A stretch of DNA of 64,000 bases, taken from JASLEW01 sp963732005 (GTDB lineage: Bacteria; Acidobacteriota; Thermoanaerobaculia; Multivoradales; UBA5704). Of the stretch, positions 25,646-34,819 are shown piece by piece (position 1 is the first letter of the stretch; each line of letters starts with the position of its first letter). The translations under genes were made by a program, and so were the position numbers. A model generated the notes under the pieces. The model was not told the DNA's origin. It was given only the letters and a program-made list of their open reading frames with translations, and made no database searches. The stretch spans positions 2,108,001-2,172,000 of the forward strand of contig CAVSXT010000004.1 of NCBI GenBank assembly GCA_963732005.1, in the 5' to 3' direction.

Positions 25646-26949
25646 ATGACCACCAATAGCACGAGCTTCGTCGCCACCGCGGCAGCCGCCGCTCGCCCGA
25701 CCCGCGCCGAGCTGGTCCGTTCCCTGGTCGAAGGCGAACGCCGCTTTCATCAGCTACCCAAGGACCTCGCCCCGGAGGAGGCAGCGGACGATCCGCCGCA
25801 GCGCTCTCGAGGAGATGACCCGCACGCCGCTCAGCAACATCGCCCATCACTCGCTGGACGTGACCCGCGCGTCGCGTCGCAACTGCGAGAATTTCATCGG
25901 CGTGGCGCAGGTGCCGATGGGCATCTGCGGTCCGCTGCGGGTGCGCGGCAACCACATCGACGGCGACGTCTACGTGCCGCTCGCCACCACCGAGGCGGCG
26001 CTGGTCGCCAGCACCAACCGCGGCTGCACCGCCATCCGCGAGGCCGGCGGCGCGGTCGTCCGGGTCGAGGACGTGGGGATGACCCGGGCGCCGGTCTTCC
26101 GCACCTCCGGCATCGTCCAGACCCAGGCCTTCCTGCGCTGGATCCAGGACCACTACGAGGACGTGCGCCGCGGTCACCGAGGCGACCAGCCGCTATCTCA
26201 GGTTGCTCGAGGTCCGCCCGTTCGCCTTCGGCACCACCGTCTTCCTCCGCTTCCGCTTCGACTCCGGCGACGCCATGGGCATGAACATGGCGACCATCGC
26301 CTGCGACCGGGTGGTCACCGATCTCATCGAGCCCGCCACCGGCGTGGCCTGCATCGGGCTCTCGGGCAACTACTGCGTCGACAAGAAGCCGGCGGCGATC
26401 AACTTCCAGGAAGGCCGCGGCAAGCGCATCTACGCCGAGATCCTGCTCGAGGCGCCGGTGCTCCATCACAACCTCAAGACCAACGCCCGCGACCTGGTGG
26501 AGGTGCAGTACCGCAAGAACCTCCTGGGCTCGATCGCCGCCGGCTCGCTGGGCTTCAATGCCCACTACGCCAACGTCCTGGCGGCCTTCTTCATCGCCAC
26601 CGGCCAGGATCCGGCGCACGTCGTCGAGGGCTCGCTTGGCGTCACCTGCATCGAGGCGCGCGGCCAGGACGCGGTGTTCGCGTCGATCTTCATGCCGGAC
26701 GTGCCGCTCGGCACGGTGGGCGGCGGCACCGCGCTCGACACCCAGCGCGAGGCGCTGGCGATGCTCGGGGTCTCCCCCGATCCGGTGCGCCGCGGCGAGG
26801 CCACCCTGCGGCTGGCCGAGATCCTGGGCGCCATCGTGCTCGCCGGCGAGCTGTCGCTGATGGCCGCCTTCACCTCGCAGGACCTGGCGCGGGCCCACGA
26901 GAAGCTGGGGCGCGCCGAGCCGGCCGGCCCGAAGCCGCTGCCGGCCTGA
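25646..26949 (+). pseudogene. hmgA: HMG-CoA reductase (class I type), two frameshifts as sequenced
   Basis: Reduces HMG-CoA to mevalonate with NADPH. Motifs in order: SALEEMTRTPLSNI, NFIGVAQVPMGICGPL, PLATTEAALVASTNRGCTAI (catalytic Glu), DSGDAMGMNM (cofactor loop), DKKPAAINFQEGRGK (catalytic Lys), NAHYANVLAAFFIATGQDP and LGTVGGGTALDTQ. These match class I enzymes better than class II. The frame changes near 25787, inside the N-terminal helix, and near 26171; each break is healed by deleting one base. No membrane segment is present, so the enzyme would be soluble. The 3' two thirds is a clean frame from 26171 to 26949. Confidence 0.9.
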
Positions 26950-27059
26950 CGGTCCCCGGCAACCGGCGCCGACTGGTCACCAGATTGCATGCAGGTGAGG
27001 CGGCCCGCGGCGGGGAGTCCCCCGCCAGGGCCGCCGTCGCAAGAGAACACGCAGCCGGG

Positions 27060-28284
27060 ATGATCCTGAAGCGAGCAGGCCTCGCCCCCTCGAACCGCGC
27101 CGTCCGGGCGCCGGTCACCGCGTCGGCGCCCGGCAAGCTCATCCTGATGGGCGAGCATGCGGTCGTCTACGGCCGTCCGGCGCTGGTGGCGGCCATCGAC
27201 CTGCGCCTGCGCGCGGTGTTCGCACCCCCGGCACACCCGGAGCTCCCGGGGCTCCCGGGGCTGCCGGGAAACATCGAGATCGACCTGCCCGGCCTCGCCC
27301 ACCGCAGCGCCACCAGCTGGGCCGAGGTCATCGCCTATGCCGGCGCGGCGCGCGACGGCTGGGCCGCCTATGCCGCGCGACCCCGACCTGGCGGGCTTCC
27401 TGGCGCTGCGCGGCGGCGACCCCGCCCACGTCGTCAAGGTGGCGCTGGGCGAAGCCGCGGCGGCGCTGGGCGAGGAGCCCGGCGAGGCGCCAGGCCTGTG
27501 CCTACGCCTGGAATCCGCCCTGCCGATCGGCGCGGGCTTCGGCAGCTCGGCGGCCGCCGCGGTGGCGGTGGTCGCCGGCTATGCCGTCTGGCGCGGCAAC
27601 GGCGACCTCGATCGCCGGCGACGATCGCGCGCCTGGCGCTCGAGGCGGAGCGCCGGCAGCATGGGCTGCCCTCGGGAGTCGACACCACCACCAGCCTGCG
27701 GGGCGGCCTGCTCTGGGCGCGGCGGCTGTCCTCCCGGGAGGGCGGCGAGCTCGACCTGCGAGCACCTGCCGACCGGCTCGCCGCTGCTCGGCAAGCTGCG
27801 CGTCTACCATACCGGCACGCCGGCCGAAGCGACCGGCGCGGTGGTGGCGGCGGTGCGCACCCGGCGCGACCGCGACCCGGCGGCGCACGAGCGGCTATTC
27901 GATCGCATGGCGGCGGCAGCCGAAGACCTGCGCGCCGAGCTCGGTGTCTGCGGGAGCGGGGGCGGGGGCGGAGGCGGTGACGTCGGCGGTGGCGCCGCGG
28001 AGAACGCGGCGCGAGTGACGGCCGTGATCCGCGAGCACCAGGCGTGCCTGGAGGCGCTTGGGCGTGGTGCCCGGCGCCGGTGCGCGCGCTGGTGCGGCAG
28101 ATCGAGGCCGCCGGCGGCGCCGCCAAGGTATCGGGCGCCGGCTCGCTCGCCGGCCCCGGCGCCGGCTCGCTGCTGGTCTATCATCGCGGATCCGCAGGCC
28201 GTCGCGGCCTGGGAGTTCCTTCGCCCATTCCCCCACCTTCCCGTCCACCTCGGAGCCGCCGGCTGCCGGCTGGAGACCTCATGA
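27060..28284 (+). pseudogene. mvk: Mevalonate kinase (GHMP family), about seven frame changes as sequenced
   Basis: Phosphorylates mevalonate at the 5-hydroxyl. Read across frames it shows APGKLILMGEHAVVYGRPAL (motif 1), ALPIGAGFGSSAAAAVAV (ATP loop), LEAERRQHGLPSGVDTTTS, and the C-terminal KVSGAGSLAGPGAGS. Breaks lie near 27377, 27610-27620, 27759, 28062, 28072 and 28184, all of the same +1 sense (the 27610-27620 step could be one -1). The gene ends at TGA 28282-28284, overlapping the decarboxylase ATG, so the operon junction is intact. A glycine-rich insert near 27955-28010 is unusual. The start at ATG 27060 lacks a strong ribosome site. Confidence 0.85.
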
Positions 28285-29292
28285 CCAAGACCACCGTCTC
28301 GGCGCCCGCCAACATCGCCTTCATCAAGTACTGGGGCGCCCGCGACCTCGACCGCGCCCTGCCGCTCAACGCCTCGATCTCGATGACCCTCGACCGCTGC
28401 GTCACCCAGTGCACCATCGAGCCGCTGCCAGGGCGACCAGGACGAGATCTGGCTGGCCGAGCCGCACGGCGGCTTCAGCGCGCCGGGGCCCGAGTTCCAG
28501 CGCCGCGTCAGGCAGCAGCTCGACCGCATGCGCGCACTGGGCCGGCGAGCGAGGAGCGCTTCCGGGTGGCGACGCGCAACAACTTCCCCATCGCCGGCGG
28601 GCCTGGCCTCCTCGGCCTCCGGTTTCGCCGCGCTCACCCTGGCGGCCGCCGGCGCCCTCGGCCGCGGCGACACTCCGACCGCCGAGCTCTCGCAGCCTCG
28701 CCCGCCGCAGCGGCAGCGGGTCGGCGTGCGCGCTCGGTGCTCGGCGGCTTCGTCGAATGGCCGGCGGGCGAGGGCGACCGAGGCGAGCCACGCCACGCAG
28801 CTCGCCGACGCCGAGCACTGGGACCTGCGCGACGTCATCGCGGTGGTCGAGATCGGCCCCAAGGCGGTCCCCTCGCTCGAAGGGCACCGCCGCGCCCCGA
28901 CCAGCCCCTACTTCGCGCGCCGCCTCGAGCTGCTGCCCGAGCGCCTCGGCCAAGGTGCGCCGGGCCATCGCCGAGCGCGACCTCGAGCCTGCTCGGACCG
29001 GTGATCGAGGAGGAAGCGGTCGACCTGCACCTGATCGCGATGTCGTCGCGGCCGCCGATCTTCTACTGGGCTCCCGGCACCGTGGCGGTGCTGCGCACGG
29101 TGCGCGAGCTGCGGCAGGAAGGGCTCGCCGCCTGGGCGACGATGGACGCCGGCGCCAACGTCCACGTCATCTGCGACGCCGACGTCCGAGGAGGACGTGG
29201 CCGAGCGCCTGGAGAGCCTCGCGGCGGTCGGTTTCGTCATCCAGGACCGCGTCGGCAGCGGCCCCGAGACCGACGACGAGCACCTGTTCTGA
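28281..29292 (+). pseudogene. mvaD: Mevalonate (di)phosphate decarboxylase, about ten frame changes as sequenced
   Basis: A GHMP-family enzyme that phosphorylates and decarboxylates mevalonate diphosphate or mevalonate phosphate. It starts MTKTTVSAPANIAFIKYWG with conserved SISMTLD. Across frames it shows RNNFPIA-GLASSASGFAAL, SLARRSGSGSAC-RSVLGGFVEW, DLRDVIAVVEI, SRPPIFYWAPGTVAVL and DAGANVHVICD. Breaks near 28431, 28543/28550, 28595, 28693, 28730, 28779, 28948, 28988 and 29187 are each healed by removing one base; at SGSACRS and IAAGLASS the family consensus fits single insertions well. The neighbouring isopentenyl phosphate kinase favours mevalonate 5-phosphate as substrate, but this is inference. 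Confidence 0.85.
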
Positions 29293-29303
29293 TCGCGACG
29301 CGC

Positions 29304-30147
29304 ATGGGCTCGCCGTCCGCGGTGACGCTGGTCAAGCTCGGCGGCAGCCTGCTCACCGACAAGACCGCGGTCGACGCCGTGCGGCCGGACGTGCTCGCCC
29401 GCCTGGCGGCCGAGATCGCCGCCGCGGCGCCGGCGGCGGCCCGCCGGGAAGGCGCCGAGAACGCCGGCGACGCGCTGGTGATCGGGCACGGCAGCGGCTC
29501 GTTCGGGCACGTCGCCGCTCGCGCTACGGCCTCGCCGCCGGCTTGCGCGACGCCGGCCAGCTGCCGGGGGTGTCGCGGACCCAGGAGCGCGCCGCCGCCC
29601 TGCACCGGCAGGTTTGCGCCGCGCTCGCCGCCGCCGGCCTCTTCCCCTTCTCCCTGGCGCCCTCGAGCTGCCGTGGTGGCGGCCGGCGGCAGGCCGCTGG
29701 CAATGGCCGTCGAGCCGCTGGTGCTGGCGCTCGGCCGCGGTCTGCTGCCGGTGCTCTACGGCGACGTCGTCCTGGATCGCGAGCAGGGGGTCGCCATCTG
29801 CTCCACCGAGCGGCTCTTCGAGCTGCTCGCCGATCAGCTGCCGGCCTTCGGGATGCGGGTGCGGCGCGTGCTCTGGCTGGGCGAGACCGACGGCGTCTAC
29901 GATGCCGCCGGCCGGACCGCTGCCCCGCCTGGGCGCCGACGCCCTCGCCGGCGAAGCCGGGGGCCGGCCGGCGATCGGCGCCGCCGCCGGCACCGACGTC
30001 ACCGGCGGCATGCTGCACCGGGTCGAGACCGCCCTCGCCCTGGCCGCCCGCGGCATCCCGTCGCTGATCGCCAACGGCACCACCCCCGGCCTGCTGGCCG
30101 CCGCCCTGCGCGGCGAGCCCGTCGTGGGCACCGAAGTCGGCGGCTGA
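29304..30147 (+). pseudogene. ipk: Isopentenyl phosphate kinase, about four frame changes as sequenced
   Basis: Amino-acid-kinase-fold enzyme converting isopentenyl phosphate to IPP. VKLGGSLLTDKT at the N-terminus and GHGSGSFGHVA, whose last His is characteristic of this family, are in the first frame. AMAVEPLVLALGRGLLPVLYGDVVLD, LWLGETDGVYD and TDVTGGMLHRVETAL follow in others. Breaks are near 29516/29524 (a pair, or one -1), 29669 and 29912. It lies 11 bp after the decarboxylase. In an operon with mevalonate kinase and a decarboxylase but no phosphomevalonate kinase, it completes the alternative mevalonate route known from archaea and some Chloroflexota. Confidence 0.85.
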
Positions 30148-30177
30148 CCGGCGTCGAGGCGGCTTCCTTGCTGGTCG

Positions 30178-30585
30178 CTACTCGTGACCCGGCAGGCATC
30201 GGAAGCCCTGCTCGACGAAGTGGCGATCGAAGGCGAAGACTATCTCCACGCCCAGGTGGCGGGCGATCTCGAAGCTGACGCAGTCGACCAGGCTGAGCTT
30301 CCGGCGCCGGGCGGTCAACAGGGCAGCGACCGCCGCTGCATGGGTCGGCGCATCGACCCACTGCGTCCGGAGCACGGCGACCACGTCGCTCTGCAAGGTC
30401 GCCACCGCTTCCAGACCGAGGCGGTGCTGAACGAGAGCGAACGTCTCGAGCAGCACATAGTTGGTGCACAGCAGCGTCGCATCGGTGCCAAGCAAGGCCT
30501 GCCAGACCCTAAGGGCCTCGCCATGGTTGGCGTCATCGGCATCGAGGACGGCCAGCAGAGCGGAGGTGTCGACGAAAACCTTCAT
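30178..30585 (-). CDS. vapC: VapC-type PIN-domain toxin
   Basis: A 135-residue PIN domain. MKVFVDTSALLAVLDADD gives the first acidic residue, LLETFAL the Glu, LVDCVSFEIA the third acidic residue and VFAFDRHFVEQGF the last. PIN toxins cut RNA, usually tRNA or rRNA. It follows the antitoxin with a 4-nt overlap (ATGA). Convergent with the isoprenoid operon, 30 bp from its end. Confidence 0.88.
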   Translation of the reverse strand: MKVFVDTSALLAVLDADDANHGEALRVWQALLGTDATLLCTNYVLLETFALVQHRLGLEAVATLQSDVVAVLRTQWVDAPTHAAAVAALLTARRRKLSLVDCVSFEIARHLGVEIVFAFDRHFVEQGFRCLPGHE

Positions 30586-30830
30586 TCGCCATAGGCCTCG
30601 GCAAGGTAGTCGTCGTGCCTGGCCGAGAGGTCTTGGTTGCCGGACCGGAAACGGCCGGCGGCGGCAAGGGCGCGTTGCCGCCGATCGGCGCCGCTGATCT
30701 TCGCGCTATCGCGCAAGAGACCTTCCGTGGCCTGCCGGATGAGCTCGGCGACCGAGGTGCGCCGCTCGGCAGCAAGCCTTTTGAGCTCATGGGATTGCTC
30801 GTCGGTAAGCTGGATCTGGGTGCGAACCAT
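30582..30830 (-). CDS. vapB: VapB/CopG-type RHH antitoxin
   Basis: An 82-residue protein with an N-terminal ribbon-helix-helix domain: RTQIQLTDEQSHELKRLAAERRTSVAELIRQATEGLL. The C-terminal part, with NQDLSARHDDYLAEAYG, is acidic and would wrap the toxin. GGAGG stands 7 nt before the ATG. A near-perfect palindrome 15 nt upstream of the start is the likely operator for autoregulation. Confidence 0.85.
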   Translation of the reverse strand: MVRTQIQLTDEQSHELKRLAAERRTSVAELIRQATEGLLRDSAKISGADRRQRALAAAGRFRSGNQDLSARHDDYLAEAYGE

Positions 30831-30844
30831 GAGTTTGCCTCCAT

Positions 30845-30868
30845 CATGATTACAAACTTGTATTCATG
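30845..30868. promoter_or_regulatory. Palindromic operator of the vapBC pair
   Basis: CATGATTACAAA / CTTGTATTCATG: 10 of 12 pairs match in a 24-bp dyad. It sits directly upstream of the antitoxin and suits a dimeric RHH protein. Confidence 0.6.
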
Positions 30869-31003
30869 TTATCACCATGGAGGCTTTGATCTCGGCATCC
30901 GCCGACGACACCCGCACGAACATGAGTCCGGGCGATGAAGGGTCCAGCGCTTCGCGGCGGCCTGGTCCGGCGCCAGGCCGCCGCGGGCGCCTTCGCCGCG
31001 ACC

Positions 31004-34000
31004 TCAGGGAGCGGGCGGCTTGACCGGCTCCTGCGGAGCGTGCGTGTGGTGAGGCTGGGGCGTTTGCGATGCCGGCGCCGTGGCGCTCTTTTGCCAGGCG
31101 ATCGGCAGCACGGTCACCGCCGCCCGGGCTTCCGAGCCACCGTAGGTGGCGGTGAGGTTCGCCAGCGCCGGGCCGTCATGGGCGTGGTGGAGGGTCACGG
31201 TGAAAGCCGTCTGGCTCTCGCCCGCGGGGATGGTGACGGTCGCCGGCAAGGTTGCGGCCAGCGGATTGGCGGTCGAGAGGAAGACCAGCGCGCCGCCGGC
31301 CGGCGCCGGTTTGTCGAGGCGGACCGAGGCGCGGGTCGCGGAGTGCTCGAACCGGCGCGCGGTGTCGACCTCGAGGCCGGCAAGACGCGCGCAGCCCGGA
31401 CACGGGAGGGGCAGGTCGAAGGTTCCTCCGATGGCCTGCAGGCGGATGCCGGAGGTGCCGGGGATCGTTTCGAGGCTCACCCGGTAGGTGCCGGCGCCCG
31501 AATCGACGATCGAGCCGGCGACGATCTCGCAGGCCTTCGCCGGCTCGCAGCCACGGGCGTCGAAGCGGCCGGGTCCCCACAGGTTGCCGAAACGATCTGC
31601 CGGCGTCAGCTCGACGACGGTGAGGAGGCCGCCGGTCCGGGTCGCGGTCTGCGACAGGACGTGCACGTTGCTCGACTTGGGATCGGGCCGCACGTCGACG
31701 TAGGTCGAGCTCACCAGCTCGCGGCGGGTCGTGCAGCCGTTCTTGGTCAGGTCGAAGGTGAAATGCAGGGTGTAGGGACCGTCGATCGCCTTGATGCCGG
31801 TGAGCGCGGTGGTCCAGTAGGCGTTGTTGGGCAGGAGGTCGCCGTGCGTGGCGTCGTCGAACAGCGGGAACGTCGCCGTCGCGGTGGGGATCACGAGCTT
31901 CGAGGCCGCTGCCACGCGGGCGGAGAGGATCTCGCCGCCAACCCGGCGTGGCTCGCCCTTGGCGTGGGAGAGCAGCGTTCCCAGGCCGATCTGCGGGTAG
32001 GTGACCTCGACCCGCGCATCGACCTTGTCGAAGCCGCCGGCCGGCACGAAGGAGGGCAGGATGTGGGCGGTGGCGAACAGCTCGTCGCCGGCCCGCTGGT
32101 CGAGCGAGCGGTTTTGGAGATCGATGCGGGCGAGCCCGGCGCCGAGGACGTCCAGGTACCAACGCGCCTCCTTGCCGGCCGCAACGATCGCCGTCACGGC
32201 CGGATCCTTGCCGCCGGCGGTCGCCTGCACGATGCTCTGGGCCGAGGTCGGCCGCAGGCCGAAGCTGAAGACGGGATAGCCCGGGTTGCGCAGCGCGAAG
32301 GCGCCGGCGGCGAGCCTGCCGTCGCCCGCGAGCAGCGGCCAGTTGGTCGCGCCGTCGCGCAGCGCCCCGCCGCAACGCAGGATGACCGGACCGCCGACCT
32401 GGGCGCGCACGTCGGTCAGCACGGCGCGCTGGCTCTCGCAGATCAGGTTCGCGAACGCCTGGTCGTAGGGCTGGGCGGTCTCCGCGCCCATGTAGGCGTA
32501 GACGATCAGGTCCCAGCGGTCGGCGGCGAGCGCCGCCGCGAACTCCTTCGGGTCGGTCAGCGCCTTCACCCCGGACAGCACCCCCGCCTGCGCTTCCGCC
32601 TTGACCGCCTGCAGGTAGGCCGAAACCGGACCGCGCCGGCCGATCTCGACGGTGAGCACCTTCCGGCAACCGTCAGGGCATAGCCGATGAATCTCGTCGC
32701 GCACCAGCGTGGTGCCCGCGGCCGGATCGGCGAAGCTGTCGGGAGTGAAGCCGTTGACGTAGACGCGGTGCGGCCGAATGATCTGCGCGCTCCACGCGCC
32801 GCTCGCGGGCGCCCCCTGCGGCAGCTTGACGCGCGCGAAATCCCACGTCGCCTGGCGCCCCGTCTGGACTCCCGGCCCCGCGGGAAGCACCAGGGCGCCG
32901 GTCGGCGTCGTGACCTGAAGGCGCAGCGCCCCCGGGGGAACCGGATCGAGCCAGCCGGACGCGAAGGTGAGCTTCGAGTCGCCGCACGAGCTGTAGTCGA
33001 CCGGCTCGGAGGCGGCGTCGGCCGGCGCCAGCACGCCGGTCGGATCCACTCGCGTGAACTCGTCGGTCAGCTCGCCGAAGCCCTTGGTGAAGAAGTGCTT
33101 GAGGTCGTCGCCCGAGCCGCCCGGGTTCTGCACGTAGATGCCCCCCTGGCGCTCGGCGAGCAGGGTCAGCTTGCCGCCGTCGAGGGTTGCGGCGGTGCCG
33201 AAGCCGACGGCGACGAGCTGGGTGAAGGAAAGGCGCGTGTAGTCGAGCTGCGGACCGAAGCACTGGTCGCCGCAGGTGCCGCCGCTCGGACCTGCCGGCT
33301 GGAGGCAGGGCGGCACGTTCTCGATGCCGTCGGTGAGCAGCAGGATCGCCTTGCGCGGGTTGCCGGGGCCCGAGAATCCGTTGCAGCTGCCTCCCGGGCA
33401 GAGCAGGTTGATCGCCTGCTGGATGCCGGCGCCCATGCCGGTGCAGCCGCCGGGGCCGGTCGCCGAGATGTGGCCGAGCGCGGTGGCGAGCGGTCCGGCG
33501 GGGTCGAGCAGCGTCGAGTCGGCGGCCGTCATCGCCAGATCGGCGGTCGCCGAATCGGAGAACGAGACCAGGCCGATGCGGTTCACCTGACCGTCGGTGC
33601 GGCTGGTTTCCAGCAGGCCGGCGAAGTTGTTGACCGCGGCGAGCGCCGCCTGCAGCTTGGTCGAGCCGGAAGCGTCGGGATCGCTCATGCTGCCCGAGCG
33701 GTCGAGCACCACCACCACGTCCACCGCCTTGACGTCCTGCCAGGCTCGCACCACGTCGTCAAGCGCCTTGTGCAGCCGCCAGAACATGCCGTCGCGCGGC
33801 GAGCAGTTCGATCCGGCGTTGTCCTGGTTGTAAAAACCCGGGTTGTCGGCATCGGCGACCGCCCCATGCATCAGGCCGTGAAACTCGGCGTCGAGCAGCT
33901 TCGTCACCTCGTCGACGCTCTGGAACTGGTCGAGCGAGGCATAGGGGAAGGACACGGCGGGGTCCGGCGTCGAGCAGGTGGCGCTCGGAGCGCTCGGGCA

Positions 34001-34624
34001 GCCGATGGGGCCGCCGCCGGGGAGAAAGAGGCACTGCGCGAAGGCGATGCACTCGGGGCAGGGCACGTGGTCGGGGCGCGGGGTGCCGGTGCCGCAACCG
34101 AGAGGATGTGCTCCCGGCGCGAGCTGGATCGGGTCGGTGCCGTACGGCATGTCCATGCCTGGGCACCAATCGAGCGATTCGATGGGTGAAAACCCGATGC
34201 CGCGCCGGAAGGCGTCGTAGTCGAACTCGAACTGCCGGTGGAAGGCGTACCAGCGCTGCCCGCGCCCAGGCGGCGGGTTGGAGCCGCCGACCGCGCCGAA
34301 GCATTCGTGCCACACCTTGTGCATTTCGAGGATGGTCTGCGGGCTCCCCGCCGGCACCGCGGTGCAGTCGGTCGGCGAGGCGAGGCTGCCGTAGGAGCAG
34401 GCGCTGGTGAGATCGCCCTTCTGCACGCACTTGATCGGCACCAGCGCATTGACCGAATCGCCGTACGCCCAGCAGGTCTCCGCCGCCCCGGGCCGCGGCG
34501 CGCCGAGCACGCCGGCGAGCAGGAGGAGCGCCGCCACCGCGCCGGACCTGGTCGCCGCATGCGCCTTCGCGGCAGCGCAACCATGAGACAGCAACGACGC
34601 CACATCGGCTCCTCGCTTCGCCAT
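31004..34624 (-). CDS. Secreted type-3 copper (tyrosinase-like) domain fused to a von Willebrand A domain
   Basis: A 1206-residue protein with a signal peptide (VAALLLLAGVLGAPRPGAAE). Residues 100-295 resemble a tyrosinase/hemocyanin di-copper domain: H102, H106 and H129 in WYAFHRQFEFDYD for one copper, and H249-x3-H253 plus H285 in FWRLHKALDD for the other. At residue 302 a VWA domain begins with a complete MIDAS motif (D308-x-S-x-S312). The remaining 650 residues are beta-rich, ending in an Ig-like domain and a Pro-rich tail. Cysteines are frequent in the first 300 residues, fitting a secreted protein. GGAGGTG precedes the ATG. Family members oxidise phenols; the substrate here is unknown. 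Confidence 0.75.
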   Translation of the reverse strand: MAKRGADVASLLSHGCAAAKAHAATRSGAVAALLLLAGVLGAPRPGAAETCWAYGDSVNALVPIKCVQKGDLTSACSYGSLASPTDCTAVPAGSPQTILEMHKVWHECFGAVGGSNPPPGRGQRWYAFHRQFEFDYDAFRRGIGFSPIESLDWCPGMDMPYGTDPIQLAPGAHPLGCGTGTPRPDHVPCPECIAFAQCLFLPGGGPIGCPSAPSATCSTPDPAVSFPYASLDQFQSVDEVTKLLDAEFHGLMHGAVADADNPGFYNQDNAGSNCSPRDGMFWRLHKALDDVVRAWQDVKAVDVVVVLDRSGSMSDPDASGSTKLQAALAAVNNFAGLLETSRTDGQVNRIGLVSFSDSATADLAMTAADSTLLDPAGPLATALGHISATGPGGCTGMGAGIQQAINLLCPGGSCNGFSGPGNPRKAILLLTDGIENVPPCLQPAGPSGGTCGDQCFGPQLDYTRLSFTQLVAVGFGTAATLDGGKLTLLAERQGGIYVQNPGGSGDDLKHFFTKGFGELTDEFTRVDPTGVLAPADAASEPVDYSSCGDSKLTFASGWLDPVPPGALRLQVTTPTGALVLPAGPGVQTGRQATWDFARVKLPQGAPASGAWSAQIIRPHRVYVNGFTPDSFADPAAGTTLVRDEIHRLCPDGCRKVLTVEIGRRGPVSAYLQAVKAEAQAGVLSGVKALTDPKEFAAALAADRWDLIVYAYMGAETAQPYDQAFANLICESQRAVLTDVRAQVGGPVILRCGGALRDGATNWPLLAGDGRLAAGAFALRNPGYPVFSFGLRPTSAQSIVQATAGGKDPAVTAIVAAGKEARWYLDVLGAGLARIDLQNRSLDQRAGDELFATAHILPSFVPAGGFDKVDARVEVTYPQIGLGTLLSHAKGEPRRVGGEILSARVAAASKLVIPTATATFPLFDDATHGDLLPNNAYWTTALTGIKAIDGPYTLHFTFDLTKNGCTTRRELVSSTYVDVRPDPKSSNVHVLSQTATRTGGLLTVVELTPADRFGNLWGPGRFDARGCEPAKACEIVAGSIVDSGAGTYRVSLETIPGTSGIRLQAIGGTFDLPLPCPGCARLAGLEVDTARRFEHSATRASVRLDKPAPAGGALVFLSTANPLAATLPATVTIPAGESQTAFTVTLHHAHDGPALANLTATYGGSEARAAVTVLPIAWQKSATAPASQTPQPHHTHAPQEPVKPPAP

Positions 34625-34819
34625 GGGACACCTCCGTAAGTTATTCAGCTAAAGTAGAGGCGACCCACGTTCGCAACTTGTTACATCACGAAGCCGCGAG
34701 GGGCGGCGGTCTCGTCGGCGGGCACCCCGCCGCATCCGGCTCGCCCGAGTATGCTACCTGCGCGCCGCCGGACGCAGCACTCGACCGGCGGGCGCGAGCG
34801 GCAAGCGCAACGGAGGCTC

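Noticed and set aside
24890..29915. Loss of a CG dinucleotide from CGCG as the single cause of the mevalonate frame changes
   Set aside because: It fits several sites (for example 26171, 27377, 27759, 28184), but at 28595 and 28730 the conserved IAAGLASS and SGSACRS motifs fit one added base better, and at 24944 no CGCG is involved.
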